Shown: piece after piece, positions 12,801-22,312 of the stretch
How positions within the stretch are numbered: the stretch's first letter is position 1
How the letters are laid out: the number at the start of each line of letters is the position of its first letter
From: Acanthopleura granulata
Lineage: Eukaryota; Mollusca; Polyplacophora; Chitonida; Chitonidae
Assembly (NCBI GenBank): GCA_016165875.1
Contig: JABBOT010000033.1
Span: 1,097,357 to 1,161,356, forward strand
Direction of reading: 5' to 3'
Length of the DNA stretch: 64,000 nucleotides
Notes under the pieces: generated by a model
Database searches by the model: none
What the model was told of the DNA's origin: nothing
The model's input: only the letters and a program-made list of their open reading frames with translations
Made by a program: the position numbers and the translations under genes

Positions 12801-15800
12801 ATCAGTGACACACTACTGTAAGGCAGAAAGCCATCAGTGACACACTATAACTATGTTATATTTTTCTTTCCAAGTTGATTTCTTTAAAATCTTTTTCAAG
12901 AGCCAGAATGAAAAACCAGAATTCCCTACCGACCAACCGTATTTTTATTCATTCACAGTTTCTTAATGATGGCCACAGTGGCTGTTTTAAGCTCTACTGG
13001 TCCTCCTACAGTTATGTTCTGATTTCAATGAAACTTGGTTCAAGTGTAGACGACATCAAGATACATAATTCCCAGTGTCCATTTTCCATTTCAAGGATTG
13101 GTTGCCTGTCTGTCTCTGTTCATCCATCATGTTGACATTTCTTTCAAAATGTTGCTGCTCGTAGTTTTTTTCTAATTTCAACGAAACTTGCAACAAGTGA
13201 ATCAAGGTACATACTTCATAGCTGATTTTCAATATTGATTGTCCATTGTCAGTTATACAAGCATAATTTTGTAACAGACTCTCAACAAACATTTTCTTAA
13301 GACTGGCCTGAGTGTGACATCACCCTTACCTGCCAGGTGCACGTAGGACCCCAGCTGGATGCCGCTGCCCGCCGTCAGACAAACTGCTCGTCGCATCGCA
13401 ATGTTCTCCCCTATGTTCCCCACTTCCATGGCAACAAGGTCAGCCAAAGTTTTCCCGCTGCCAGCGGGAACTGTTACCAAGGCTTCTTTGCTAAGATTGC
13501 ACTGCAAGCAAATACAGCTTTGACAAATCACCTGTGGTCTTCTTATGTTTTGAAAACATTTTGTACTTAGTGTAAATCTTCAACCTTTTCAACCACTAAA
13601 GCCTTTTTTTCAGTGGAATTTATGCATACAATGATTATGAAAATGATGCTAAAATGGATTTGTTTTGTGAGATTTAAGATTCAAGCTTCATAAAACTGTG
13701 CAAATTATTTCTCTGCACCTCATAGTTCTTCTCAGAATGTTTCAAAGGTTGCAGAGGTGGTTGAAAGGGTTATTAGGGTATTACAAAACTACGATAAATA
13801 AACATCTCCAAAACTGTTATGTGGTGATCACGTGCAGATCTTCCCAGACAACAAATCTTTTCCAGTTCCTTTAAAAAGATATGTTAAAATTTTCAGTTCA
13901 TGCAGGACAATTGCAAAACCAGAAGGTTTGCTCTAGAGAAAGAGGATGGTGCTCTGTGGGAATAGGGCAGAACTCTGGGGAAAGCAGACAGAGCTCTTGG
14001 CAACACTGGAGAGAGCTCTGCGGGGACCAGGCAGAGCTCTGGGGAAACGGGACAGAACTCTGGGGAATTGGACAGAGCTCTGGGGAAACTGGACAGAGCT
14101 CTGAGGAAGCTGGACAGAGCTCTGGGGGAACTGGACAGAACTCTGTGGAAAACAGGCAGTTCTGAGTAAACTGGGCAGAGCTCTGGGGAAACGGGACAGA
14201 ACTCTGGGGAAACTGGACAGAGCTCTGAGGAAGCTGGACAGAGCTCTGGGGGAACTGGACAGAACTCTGGGGAACTGGACAGAACTCTGGGGGAACTGGA
14301 CAGAGCTCTGAGGAAGCTGGACAGAGCTCTGGGGAAACTGGACAGAGCTCTGGGGAAACCAGACGGAACTCTGGGGGAACTGGACGGAACTCTGGGGGAA
14401 CTGGACAGAACTCTGGGGGAACTGGACAGAACTCTGTGGAAAACAGGCAGTTCTGAGTAAACTGGGCAGAGCTTTAGGGAAACCACTGCAACTAACTATA
14501 TCTAACACACTTCCTGATGGTTTGCCTGGCTTAGTGTCGCATTCAACACTTTTTTTGTTACATCACGACGGGGTCATCATAGTTACAGTGCTGCCTCACT
14601 GGAGCACCATGCTAAAGACACTAGACAGAAGTCCCTACTCCCAGACACGAGTCCTTACTGACAGACACGATGTCCTACTCCCAAACACAAATGATCTTCA
14701 GTTAAGGCCACCTCAGCAACCCCAAGAGCCCTGCCAAAGGTTTATTTCCAATAAGCCCTTAAACACTGTGGAAAAAATAAAGTTAAAAGATTCTCTGCCC
14801 AAGGCTGGAATTGAACTCATGTTATGATTGACACACAAGAATGATGGCTGCTTGGCCATCATCCCCATGTTCATTTCCAACATTGATTGTTGCATATGTA
14901 AAGGATGGAGGATTTACCCTGTGGGTGACATCGGGATTTGACATCAGGACCTCTGCAGCGGAAATCCAATGCTCTACCAACTGAGCTAAAGGGAAATTCC
15001 CACTACCCACACCGAGTATAAGCACTTGAATGCTGCCCCCATTGCACATAAAACCTTACTGAAGAAGTATACACTAATATATGATGGCAATCAGTTTTAC
15101 AAGCCTGCAAACAGGAAAACATCTCTTTGATGAAAGTAGCATGATCCTAAAGACCTTTGTCACGTAATATATAACAAGGACAACATGGAACACACCACTT
15201 TGTCCAAAGGGATGTTTTTGAAAATGTCAGGCACCCATTTGCAGGCTTGGTTTTACAGGTAGAGGAAACTGGAGGGCTAGGGTTAAACCACCAGTCTTCG
15301 GTAAATTACTGACAAACTTTCCCATGTATGACCTAGAAACTTGACTACAGACTATGACACTGGTGGAAGAGAAGTGGTCCTCTAGCAGCTATGAGCAGTG
15401 TGGACTACTCACTCGTGGCTGATTTGACTTGAGGAAGTTTTCATGGCACGCTGTGGTCAACCTGGCTACAAGATCGTGGAATTTGGAATTTTTGGCCACA
15501 AAATCAGTTTCACAGTTCACCTGTTTGTAAGCAGAAACAAAAAATTCATTAAATCTTCACATGCATCTTCACATGCATACGTCAAACAATGAATTAATTT
15601 ATAAAGTAATTGATTAACTTGATTGATGGATTGGAGTTTATGGTCGTTTTGTAGAGTATATGTATTTCAGTTTTATTATAATGGAGGCCATTTGTAACAG
15701 GTTAAACATTATGTTGACATTTACAGTGCTGGATGCAACAGACACCATGCTCAATCAACATTATATTCAGTGCTGCGCCAGCCAGTACTTGATCCATTCC

Positions 15801-18800
15801 TCATACACAGGGGGCCTCCGTGGCTCAGTCGGTTAGCGCGTTAACGCAGCACAATAACCCGCAGCCTCTCACCAATGCGGTCGCTGTGAGTTCAACCCCA
15901 GCTCATGCCAGCTTCCTCTCCAGTCGTAAGTGGGAAGGTCTGCCAGCAACCTGAGGATGGTCGTGGGTTTCCCCCGCGCTCTGCCCGGTTTCCTCCCACC
16001 ATAATGCTGGCTGCCATCGTATAAGTGAAATATTCTTGAGTACGGTGTAAAACTGTTCAAATGAATAAATAAATTCCTCATACGCAGAGAGCCCATCAAG
16101 ATTACTAATGTTACTGGCCTTATGATTTGATTCGGGAATGCACCCTGAATCTACTCGTATTTATTTATTTATCTGATTGATGTTTCACACTGTGCTCAAG
16201 AATGTTCACTTGTACGATGACGGCCACCATTATGGTGGGAGGAAATCGGGCAGAGAGCGGGTGAAACCCACGGCCATCCGCAGGTTGCTGGCAGACCTTC
16301 CCACTTACGACTGGAGAGGAAGCTGGCATGAGCTCCTCAGCCATGAAGGCCAATGAATCTACTCTTCACCAGGGAGATGCTCTATCCACTACATCACCAC
16401 AGAGAGTGACTGATATTGGACATTATTCTAGACAATATCTGAATTCAATGTAAACATGATTATATAAATCCTTGATTTATGAATTAGTCTATATAAATAT
16501 TGAATTTGGTATATCAGTCATTGAGTGAATATCTTTAATGAGGGTTCTTCTTTTCACCCATGTTTTCGATCATAACCACGTTCTTTGTAAACAATTCACT
16601 GACTGATGTCCAATATGATTAGAAAATGAACAGATCAAGGACCAGAAAGAATCAGTTGAAAAATGTTGATTCTGAATTTAAGGCTTAGAGTTTTTTCAAA
16701 AATGAAAACAAAACAAACAAAATGATCTGAACAGTGTGTGGGAGAACTGCATACTTTTTGTCAAGTTATTTCTTTATCTATGCTGGAGAAATTAGTTACA
16801 AATTTTCTTAAGATTTTGGAACACTTCTCCTGTCTCCTAAACCGTGGTACAAGAATCATTTTTTTAAGACACAGGTAAAAAGACAGACAAGGGGAGTGAA
16901 CTCCAAGACCCTTCTCCCTCAACCTCTCCAGCTGCTTACATCAATTAATCCACTTCCCGTGGTGTATAAGCAACCACTGAAATCTGGATTGCACTCCAGC
17001 TGTCTGTCATCCTCATCAGAAGCTTTTCACAATCTTTTGTCACCAGTATGTTTTAACATATTTTACATACTCTTAATACCACAAGCCAATTGTACTTCAT
17101 CTTTCTGATACCCTACCATCTACGTCACAGGTTGCTTGCCGTGGACAAAGTGTCCCCGTCACTGATTACAACATACCAGAAGGCCTGCTTATACGCAGAC
17201 AAGATGCGCTGTAAAGGGAGGTAAATTGCAAGCAAAACACAATTGACTTAAAATATAGATGAACATGAAGAATGGTTTGGCTTCCGCAAGTGTGCAAATA
17301 GGTGCCTGGCATTTTTGCAAACACCCCTGTGGAGAAAATGGTAAGGCCACGTTGTCCATGTTTACACACGTACATTACCAGACAAAGGTCACTTGGGATG
17401 CTTGAATCATACCACTTTCTCCAAAAGGGGTGTTTTCCTAAAATTCAGGCACCTATTTGCAGGCCTGTGCTGGCATATTTATTACCAAACCAACGACTCC
17501 TTCTTCGGTGCGTTGCATTACTTGTAATTCATGCCACTCTGGGTACGGTCTACAGGAACCACTGGCCTGGAAGCAATGTTCTGGTTCGCGCCACGGGAAA
17601 TATTTCATATCGCTGTTTTCACATCAACGAAATGATGCTTTTACTTGACAGACATATTCTTCAGCACAAATTACACACAAAATATCAAGTCTCACAACCA
17701 CCCTAAATGGCCTAAACTTTTGTCCATGACAGAGACGCTTATTTTTCTAGATTGCGAGGGTTCTATGGTGTTCTGAAGTTTGTTTTGAAGACAGGGTGAC
17801 ATCCTTCTGAATATATGTAATTTTCTGGTCGAAAAGTAATATTTTATGGCATTTATTTGTCTCTAAAAATGCATTCTTCGGACCAAATTTTAGGTCATTT
17901 ACAGCGGTCTCCGTTGACGAGGGGGGTAGCACTGTGAGTTCAAACCTAGCTCACTCTGGCCATCATCTGCAGATCATCATGGGTATCTCCCAGGCTCTGC
18001 CCACTTTCCTCCCACCATAATGCCACCGTCACATAAGTGAAACATTCTGGAGAATGGAGTAAAACACCAAATAAATAAATAAATAAATTTAGGGCAGTTA
18101 CAGTGTTTGCCACATTAATTATTTATTTGATTGGCGTTCAAACGCCATACTCAAGAATATTTCACTTATACGACGGCGACCAGCATTATTTATTTGATGA
18201 GTGTTTCATGCTATACGCAAGAATATTTCACTTATGTAATGGCGGCCAGCATTTTGGTGGGAGGAAACCGGGCAAAGCCCGGAGTAAATCCATGACCATC
18301 CACAGGTTGCTGGCAGACCTTCTCACGTACGGCCAGAGGGGAAGCCAGCATGAGCTGGACTTGATCTCACAGCGACCGCATGCATGGGAGGCTTCTGGGA
18401 CATTGCGCTGCGCTAGCCGTCTGAGCCATGAAGGCTCCCGGTCAGCATTATGGTGGGAGGAAACTTTATAACAGCCCAAGGGAAGCCCACAACCATCCGC
18501 AGGTTGTTGGCAGACCTTCCTACATACAGCCTTTCCACTTTAAAAATATTCATTTAAATTTGAGAAGTGAAGTCAAAGTTATCTTTGCTTTACCTCTACC
18601 ATTGTGGCCATGTTTGTGTCCTTGAGAATACCCACAAGTCCCTGTGACATTGGACGACCTTGAAGCTTTGTCGCTCGCACCCATCCCTCTTTCTGGGCCT
18701 GCTCTCTTAACCAGTGTTCTGCCTGAAAATGAGAGAGAGAAATATCTTTAAAATAATTTTACTCAAGTACCAAAGCATAGCCACTAAAAAGCTGAAAGGT

Positions 18801-21466
18801 TTGCCTGTTAATGAGAGAGACATTTCTGCAAACACCCCTTTGATGAAAGTGGTACGACTCAGGAGACCTTTGCCCAGTACGCATCACATGGACAACATGG
18901 TCATACCATTTCATCCAAGCACGTGTTTTCAAAAAACGTCACACACCTTTTTGCAGGCTTGTGTTAACCACTAACTGTTTGACAAAGTGATGAGTGACAG
19001 AAAATCAACATCACAGACACCAACTGCCTCGCCGTCCGCAACTTCGTAAGACAAAGTTACGAACAGGTTTGACTGAAATCTTATACACAGTCTGGCACTG
19101 TGCCAAGCACCACATGCACTAAATACTGATGGTGACCTGGATCTTAGAATTGATTAGATGATTCTTAAATACTGTGAGATATGACGCAAATACAGAGTAT
19201 TCTCCCTTTCTCTATACTGTGACTGATTTGTCTATCAAGATGTCTTATAGGTTTGTGCCCTCAGCCTCTCACTTATTTTAGAAGCAGTTTATTTGCTCAT
19301 TCAGTTGGTGCTTAATGCTGTACTTGGTGTTCCTCAACTGAAAGACAACAGTTAGATTTATGGCTGGTGAGGAAGACAACAGTCAGGTTTATGGCTGGTG
19401 AGAAAGACAACAGTCAGGTTTATAGCTGGTGAGGAAGACAACAGTCAGGTTTACAGCTGGTGAGAAAGACAACAGTCAGGTTTACAGCTGGTGAGAAAGA
19501 CAACAGTCAGATTTATAGCTGGTGAGGAAGACAACAGTCAGCGTTACAGCTGGTGAGGAAGACAACAGTCAGGTTTATGGCTGGTGAGGAAGACAACAGT
19601 CAGCATTACGGCTGGTAAGGAAGACAACAGTCAGCGTTACGGCTGGTGAGGAAGACAACAGTCAGGTTTATAGCTGGTGAGGAAGACAACAGTCAGGTTT
19701 ACAGCTGATGAGGAAGACAACAGTCAGGTTTACAGCTGGTGAGGAAGACATATGCCATTTGACAAACCTTGTGAATACATAGCCAAACCCTGGAGCTGGA
19801 CTGGATTAAGGCCTTTGTTAAAATATACCGTGCAATGCACTGAAAACTCCTCGGCCTTAAGCACATGTACAATGTGGCCAATAGAAAACAATTCCAAGAG
19901 ATATTATTTACAATACCAGCAATTCATAAAATTGCGTAGGTGTATAAAGTTGTTGAACTTGAGACAAACTGTTCCAGAGATCAACGTTTACAAGCCTTTA
20001 AGAAAATTAAACTTAAATGATCCTAGTGATTTTAAAGTAAAAGGTCAAGGTCACTGAAAATCAATAGGGTTCTCCCTCATGCCAAAGTGCAAGTACGGTA
20101 TCAGTTTGGTCAACCTGTGCCAAACCATTCCAGTGAAATCACATGCTGAAGTCTTTCATAAAATTTAACTTCAACAATCCCACTGACCTTGAAGAAAAAG
20201 ATCAAGTAGGGTTCTTCCTCATGCCAATGTGTAAGTTTGGTGAACTTGGGCTAAATCGTTCTGGAGAGTTTACAAGCCTTTCATAAAATTTAACTCAAAT
20301 GTCAAGGTTGCTGAAAATCGATTGGGTTTGTCCTCACACCAATGTGTAAGTGTTGTGTAAGTTTGGTGAATTTGGGGTAAACTGTTCTAGAGATAGGGTG
20401 TTGACAAGAATTTAACTCCTATGACCCAAATGGCCCCAATGACCTTGAAAGAAAGGGTCAAGGTCACTCAAAATCAGTAGGCTTCTTCCTCATGCCTATA
20501 TGTAAGTGTTGTGTAAGTTTGGTGAATTTGGGCTAAACTGTTCTAGAGATAGGGTGTTCACAACAATTTAACTCCTATGACCCAAATGGCCCCAATGACC
20601 TTAAAAGTATGGGTCAAGGTCACTCAAAATCAGTAGGCTTCTTCCTCAGTTTGGTGAACCTGGGCTAAACCGTTCTAGAGACAGAGCTTTTACGAGGAAT
20701 ATGGACAGACCGACGCTGCACCCTAGGACAATACCCCTCGCCCAAAACCAATATCTATACGCAGCTTAATGAAACCGAGCTTACCAGCTGGGGATCTGAA
20801 CCAGCGACCTCTGGGTTTTAAACCCACACTTCTGTCACTAGATTAAAGGAAATTCCCTGCAGTTTATATTTCAGCCTAACACTTATCCCCTCCTTACACC
20901 TGACACCTCCTCGTGACAAGGGCAGTGAACCACCAACAGGTATTCCCCAAAGTATCGAAGGCTGCACTTAAGCTACCCCAACCATATCCCACTTCTGACA
21001 CCAGTGAAACAGAACTTACCAGCTGGAGATTTGAACCATCGACCTCTGGGTTTTAAGTCCATGCTTCTACCACTACACTAATGAGAAATTCCCTCCAGCC
21101 CGGGAGCCTGTTACATTAATATGCTCAGTCTCCGATGACAAGTGTGAAAACTGCCAACTTCGTTTTAACCAGATTATAAATGGCTCAACCCAAAATACAA
21201 TTCAGGTCTGCAGATTTTCTCTCTCTATATGTACACGAATTACACTCAAAGACTGGACATTGCTGTAAAAGAAATCACTCATTGTACAAGGAAAGCATTA
21301 GGCTTACCTTTCCAAGGTCATTGTTGAACTGTTCAAGGGCGTTTTTACAATGCATTATGCTGAATCCTGTTTTCTTGCGCAGTTTGCTCAGAGTTGCTTT
21401 GTCCACTCCGGCCAGTCTTTGCACGCTCAGGTGTAGGCATCTTGAATTCAGTCGAATCGCAAACAT
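9409..21466 (-). CDS. TSFM: Elongation factor Ts, mitochondrial (five exons)
   Basis: Guanine-nucleotide exchange factor that regenerates EF-Tu·GTP in mitochondrial translation. Exons (minus strand, 5' to 3'): 21466-21308, 18722-18594, 15520-15413, 13501-13330, 9836-9409. All joins have GT/AG sites and consistent phase, giving 331 aa plus TAA. Residues 1-18 (Arg/Ser/Leu-rich) look like a mitochondrial targeting peptide. Residues about 20-65 are the N-terminal UBA-like domain, with the EF-Ts signature [30 protein letters not shown] at 97-110 is the second EF-Ts signature, whose TDFV contacts EF-Tu. GSYVH at about 182-186 and HIVGMNP at about 233-239 belong to the dimerisation-type core. [13 protein letters not shown] near the C-terminus matches animal mitochondrial EF-Ts. 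Residues 244-287 are an acidic low-complexity insertion. A CTTACAG directly before the ATG suggests a further 5' UTR exon; an in-frame ATG at 21511 is the alternative start. Confidence 0.95.
9837..13329 (-). other. TSFM intron 4
   Basis: GT-AG intron of 3493 bases, two thirds of it occupied by the 31/32-base minisatellite at 10493-12846. I see no gene inside it. Confidence 0.85.
10493..12846. repeat. Minisatellite, 31/32-bp unit, about 75 copies
   Basis: Direct tandem repeats of GCCATCAGTGACACACC plus (C)GTGTAAGGCAGAAA. 31-base (ACCCTG) and 32-base (ACCCGTG, ACCAGTG, ACTACTG) variants are interspersed, and higher-order blocks recur (for example ACTACTG/ACCCTG/ACCCTG/ACCAGTG near 11.3-11.7 kb). 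Units adjoin without unique spacers, so it is not a CRISPR-type array. Short open frames across it are repeat artefacts. Confidence 0.97.
13330..13501 (-). CDS. TSFM: TSFM exon 4
   Basis: 172 nt between acceptor TTTGCTTGCAG and donor GTAAGGG, encoding residues 133-189 plus one base of codon 190. It carries [20 protein letters not shown] and GSYVHLAG, matching the EF-Ts core domain of animal mitochondrial homologues. Confidence 0.93.
13940..14475. repeat. Minisatellite, 20-21-bp unit, about 25 copies
   Basis: Repeats of GACAGAGCTCTGGGGAAACTG with 20- and 21-base variants, in TSFM intron 3. Two overlapping minus-strand open frames of over 190 codons run through it, but they encode only Ser/Pro/Leu/Phe repeats with no domain. 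A longer block containing AAAACAGGCAGTTCTGAG occurs twice, showing secondary duplication. Confidence 0.93.
14925..15012 (-). repeat. tRNA-derived SINE-D fragment
   Basis: On the minus strand GGGAATTTCCCTTTAGCTCA, GTTGGTAGAGCATTGG and a degenerate B-box region GTCAAATCCC resemble a tRNA body with a good A box. It lacks a clean acceptor stem and resembles 20783-20866 and 21016-21098, so it is a tRNA-like repeat and not a tRNA gene. Confidence 0.55.
15101..15248. mobile_element. Fold-back MITE-like element, copy 1
   Basis: The left end AAGCCTGCAAACAGG and right end CATTTGCAGGCTTGG are inverted complements, with GATGAAAGTAGCATGATCC near one side and CCACTTTGTCCAAAG near the other. Related copies lie at about 17290-17466 and 18802-18963. 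It has no coding capacity. Confidence 0.6.
15413..15520 (-). CDS. TSFM: TSFM exon 3
   Basis: 108 nt, phase 0 at both ends, between acceptor TACAAACAG (with one G-rich mismatch) and donor GTGAGTAG. It encodes residues 97-132, starting [18 protein letters not shown], the EF-Ts signature that contacts EF-Tu. Confidence 0.95.
15811..16074 (+). repeat. SINE-A, full length
   Basis: The clearest copy in the window. Head GGGGCCTCCGTGGCTCAGTC GGTTAGCGCG has a good A box, and the B-box region is CTGTGAGTTCAACCC. The body has GGATGGTCGTGGGTTTCCCC and CTCCCACCATAATGCTGGC, and the 3' end GTGAAATATTCTTGAGTACG runs into an AATAAATAAAT tail. It lies in TSFM intron 2. Confidence 0.9.
16158..16352 (-). repeat. 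SINE-A, minus orientation, head truncated
   Basis: TATTTATTTATTTATCTGAT tail, CTCAAGAATGTTCACTTGTA, GGGAGGAAATCGGGCAG and CCATCCGCAGGTTGCTGGCA are present, ending in an AGGAAGCTGGCATGAGCT region. It sits only about 80 bases from the plus-orientation full copy, so the two form a potential inverted repeat. Confidence 0.8.
17290..17466. mobile_element. Fold-back MITE-like element, copy 2
   Basis: TGCAAATAGGTGCCTGGCAT at the left is the inverted counterpart of CAGGCACCTATTTGCAGG at the right. The next inner segments, GCAAACACCCCT and AGGGGTGTTTTCC, are also inverted. This is the best-preserved terminal inverted repeat of the three copies. Confidence 0.7.
17918..18091 (+). repeat. SINE-A, 5'-truncated
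   Basis: CTGTGAGTTCAAACC, CAGGCTCTGCCCACTTTCCT, CCACCATAATGCC and the tail AAACACCAAATAAATAAATA are present. The A-box half is missing. Confidence 0.75.
18114..18187 (-). repeat. SINE-A outer copy, part 1 (interrupted)
   Basis: 3' end of a minus-orientation SINE-A (TTATTTATTTGATTGGCGTT, CTCAAGAATATTTCACTTAT), broken after GACCAGCATT by a second SINE-A. It resumes at 18443. Confidence 0.75.
18188..18442 (-). repeat. SINE-A inserted inside another SINE-A
   Basis: Nearly full-length minus-orientation copy with tail ATTTATTTGATGAGTG and head complement CTGAGCCATGAAGGCTCCC. It is flanked by CAGCATT at 18181-18187 and 18443-18449, the expected short target-site duplication. Confidence 0.75.
18443..18532 (-). 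repeat. SINE-A outer copy, part 2
   Basis: Continuation of the copy that starts at 18114: CAGCATTATGGTGGGAGGAA, AAGCCCACAACCATCCGCAG and the TTGGCAGACCTTCCTACATA region, then truncated. Confidence 0.75.
18594..18722 (-). CDS. TSFM: TSFM exon 2
   Basis: 129 nt, phase 0 at both ends, between acceptor ATTTTCAG and donor GTAAAGC. It encodes residues 54-96: [14 protein letters not shown], then [12 protein letters not shown], typical of the segment linking the EF-Ts N-terminal domain to the core. Confidence 0.95.
18802..18963. mobile_element. Fold-back MITE-like element, copy 3
   Basis: Matches copies 1 and 2: TTCTGCAAACACCCCTTTGA, TGAAAGTGGTACGACTCAGG and, at the far side, CATACCATTTCATCCAAG and TTTTTGCAGGCTTGTG. 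The left terminus is eroded. Confidence 0.6.
19340..19750. repeat. Minisatellite, 31-bp unit, about 13 copies
   Basis: Repeats of GAAGACAACAGTCAGGTTTA plus TAGCTGGTGAG with small substitutions (TTACAG, TTATGG, CGTTAC), in TSFM intron 1. Confidence 0.95.
20030..20725. repeat. Degenerate long-period repeat with AAGGTCA elements
   Basis: About five units of roughly 110-140 bases. Each contains a variant of GGTCAAGGTCACTCAAAATC, then CTTCCTCATGCC, GTAAGTTTGGTGAA and GGGCTAAACTGTTCTAGAGA. The two units from 20400 to 20640 are nearly identical. No coding potential seen. Confidence 0.75.
20783..20866 (-). repeat. tRNA-derived SINE-D fragment
   Basis: On the minus strand: GGGAATTTCCTTTAATCTAG, then GGGTTTAAAACCCAGAGGTC and the B box GGTTCAGATCC. 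The anticodon-arm-like palindrome GGGTTTAAAACCC is intact but no proper acceptor stem can be drawn. Confidence 0.6.
21016..21098 (-). repeat. tRNA-derived SINE-D fragment
   Basis: A minus-strand copy of the same family 150 bases away: GGGAATTTCTCATTAGTGTA, GTGGTAGAAGC (A box), AAAACCCAGAGGTCGATGGT and TTCAAATCTCCAGCTGG. It is flanked by the same CAGCTGGTAAG sequence as 20783-20866. Confidence 0.6.
21308..21466 (-). CDS. TSFM: TSFM exon 1 (first coding exon)
   Basis: 159 nt from ATG at 21466 to donor GTAAGCC, ending in phase 0. It encodes residues 1-53: a targeting-type leader [17 protein letters not shown], then the EF-Ts signature [16 protein letters not shown] and [20 protein letters not shown] just upstream is a good acceptor, so transcription probably starts in an upstream noncoding exon. 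Confidence 0.9.
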
Positions 21467-21838
21467 CTGTAAGACAATCTGTAAGTTTAATTTCAAATTA
21501 AAAATCCACATTTCAAAAATGATGGGTTTACTTTATTTCAAGTGCCACTCAATGTGCATAGAAATATTACAATGATATGGAAGAAATCGTACCGAGTAAG
21601 CCTAACACCATGTTTCAGAAGGATTTTGATGAATAACACTATTTAACCCATATAAATGAAGATTCCTTGAAAAACATAACTTCGGCTGTCTCCGTTAAAT
21701 TTTCCAGATGTGACATGATAAAATTCCCTGTATGACGGGCATTAGGCAGATGTGACATTGAGTAAGGCATTTATGCTGGGATGATGTCAACAGCGTTTGA
21801 AAGGGCAGCGTTATTTGTGGACACACGTTAGCGATTAA

Positions 21839-21846
21839 TGACGTCA
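21839..21846. promoter_or_regulatory. Perfect CRE palindrome TGACGTCA
   Basis: Full cAMP-response/ATF element about 370 bases upstream of the TSFM start codon, within the likely promoter interval. The sequence match is exact; its function is inferred. Confidence 0.45.
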
Positions 21847-22234
21847 TGTGTTTGTGGCTGACGCGCCACCAGGCAAAGTGCAAGTGACAGAAATATTTTG
21901 TTTCCGTACACTCTGACGAAACATACAACATCGGCTTTAATACGCTGCATTATTTTCACAATTTAAGAAAGCAATTCAGACTATCCCAGTCTTTATCAAT
22001 TCGCCTTGCTTTTCAGACACATATGTTTTGACACCAAAGCAACTCTTTTAAGTCTGTTTTCTTAATTTAGTTGCATACTTTTGGTCTCTGTAAATTCGCC
22101 CATTGTTACTATCGGTACTGCCTTTTTTTGAGACCTGTAGCTTAAAACTCTGCAAAATAATACATATGACATCTACATGCTTCCACTTCTTACAGTGTAT
22201 AATGTTACATTCCCATAAGCATTCCTTTTCCGAA

Positions 22235-22312
22235 GGAAAGGAAGGAAACCGAACAGAGCCAGGGGGGAAACCCACAACCATCCACAACTTGCCAGTCAAG
22301 CCAGTATAAACT
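22235..22312 (-). repeat. SINE-A core fragment
   Basis: AAGGAAGGAAACCGAACAG, AGGGGGGAAACCCACAACCA and the degenerate TCCACAACTTGCCAG are the core of a minus-orientation SINE-A. Both ends are lost. Confidence 0.55.

Noticed and set aside
10493..12846. CRISPR-like regular array
   Set aside because: Units abut without unique spacers, the genome is animal and no cas genes are present; it is a minisatellite.
13893..14508. Two minus-strand open frames of over 190 codons
   Set aside because: They read the 20-21-bp minisatellite inside a TSFM intron and encode only Ser/Pro/Phe/Leu repeats.
14925..15012. Possible tRNA gene on the minus strand
   Set aside because: Good A box but degenerate B box and no acceptor stem; related copies nearby show it is a tRNA-derived repeat.
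20783..21098. Two possible tRNA genes on the minus strand
   Set aside because: They share flanking sequence with each other and lack foldable acceptor stems, so they are SINE-like.
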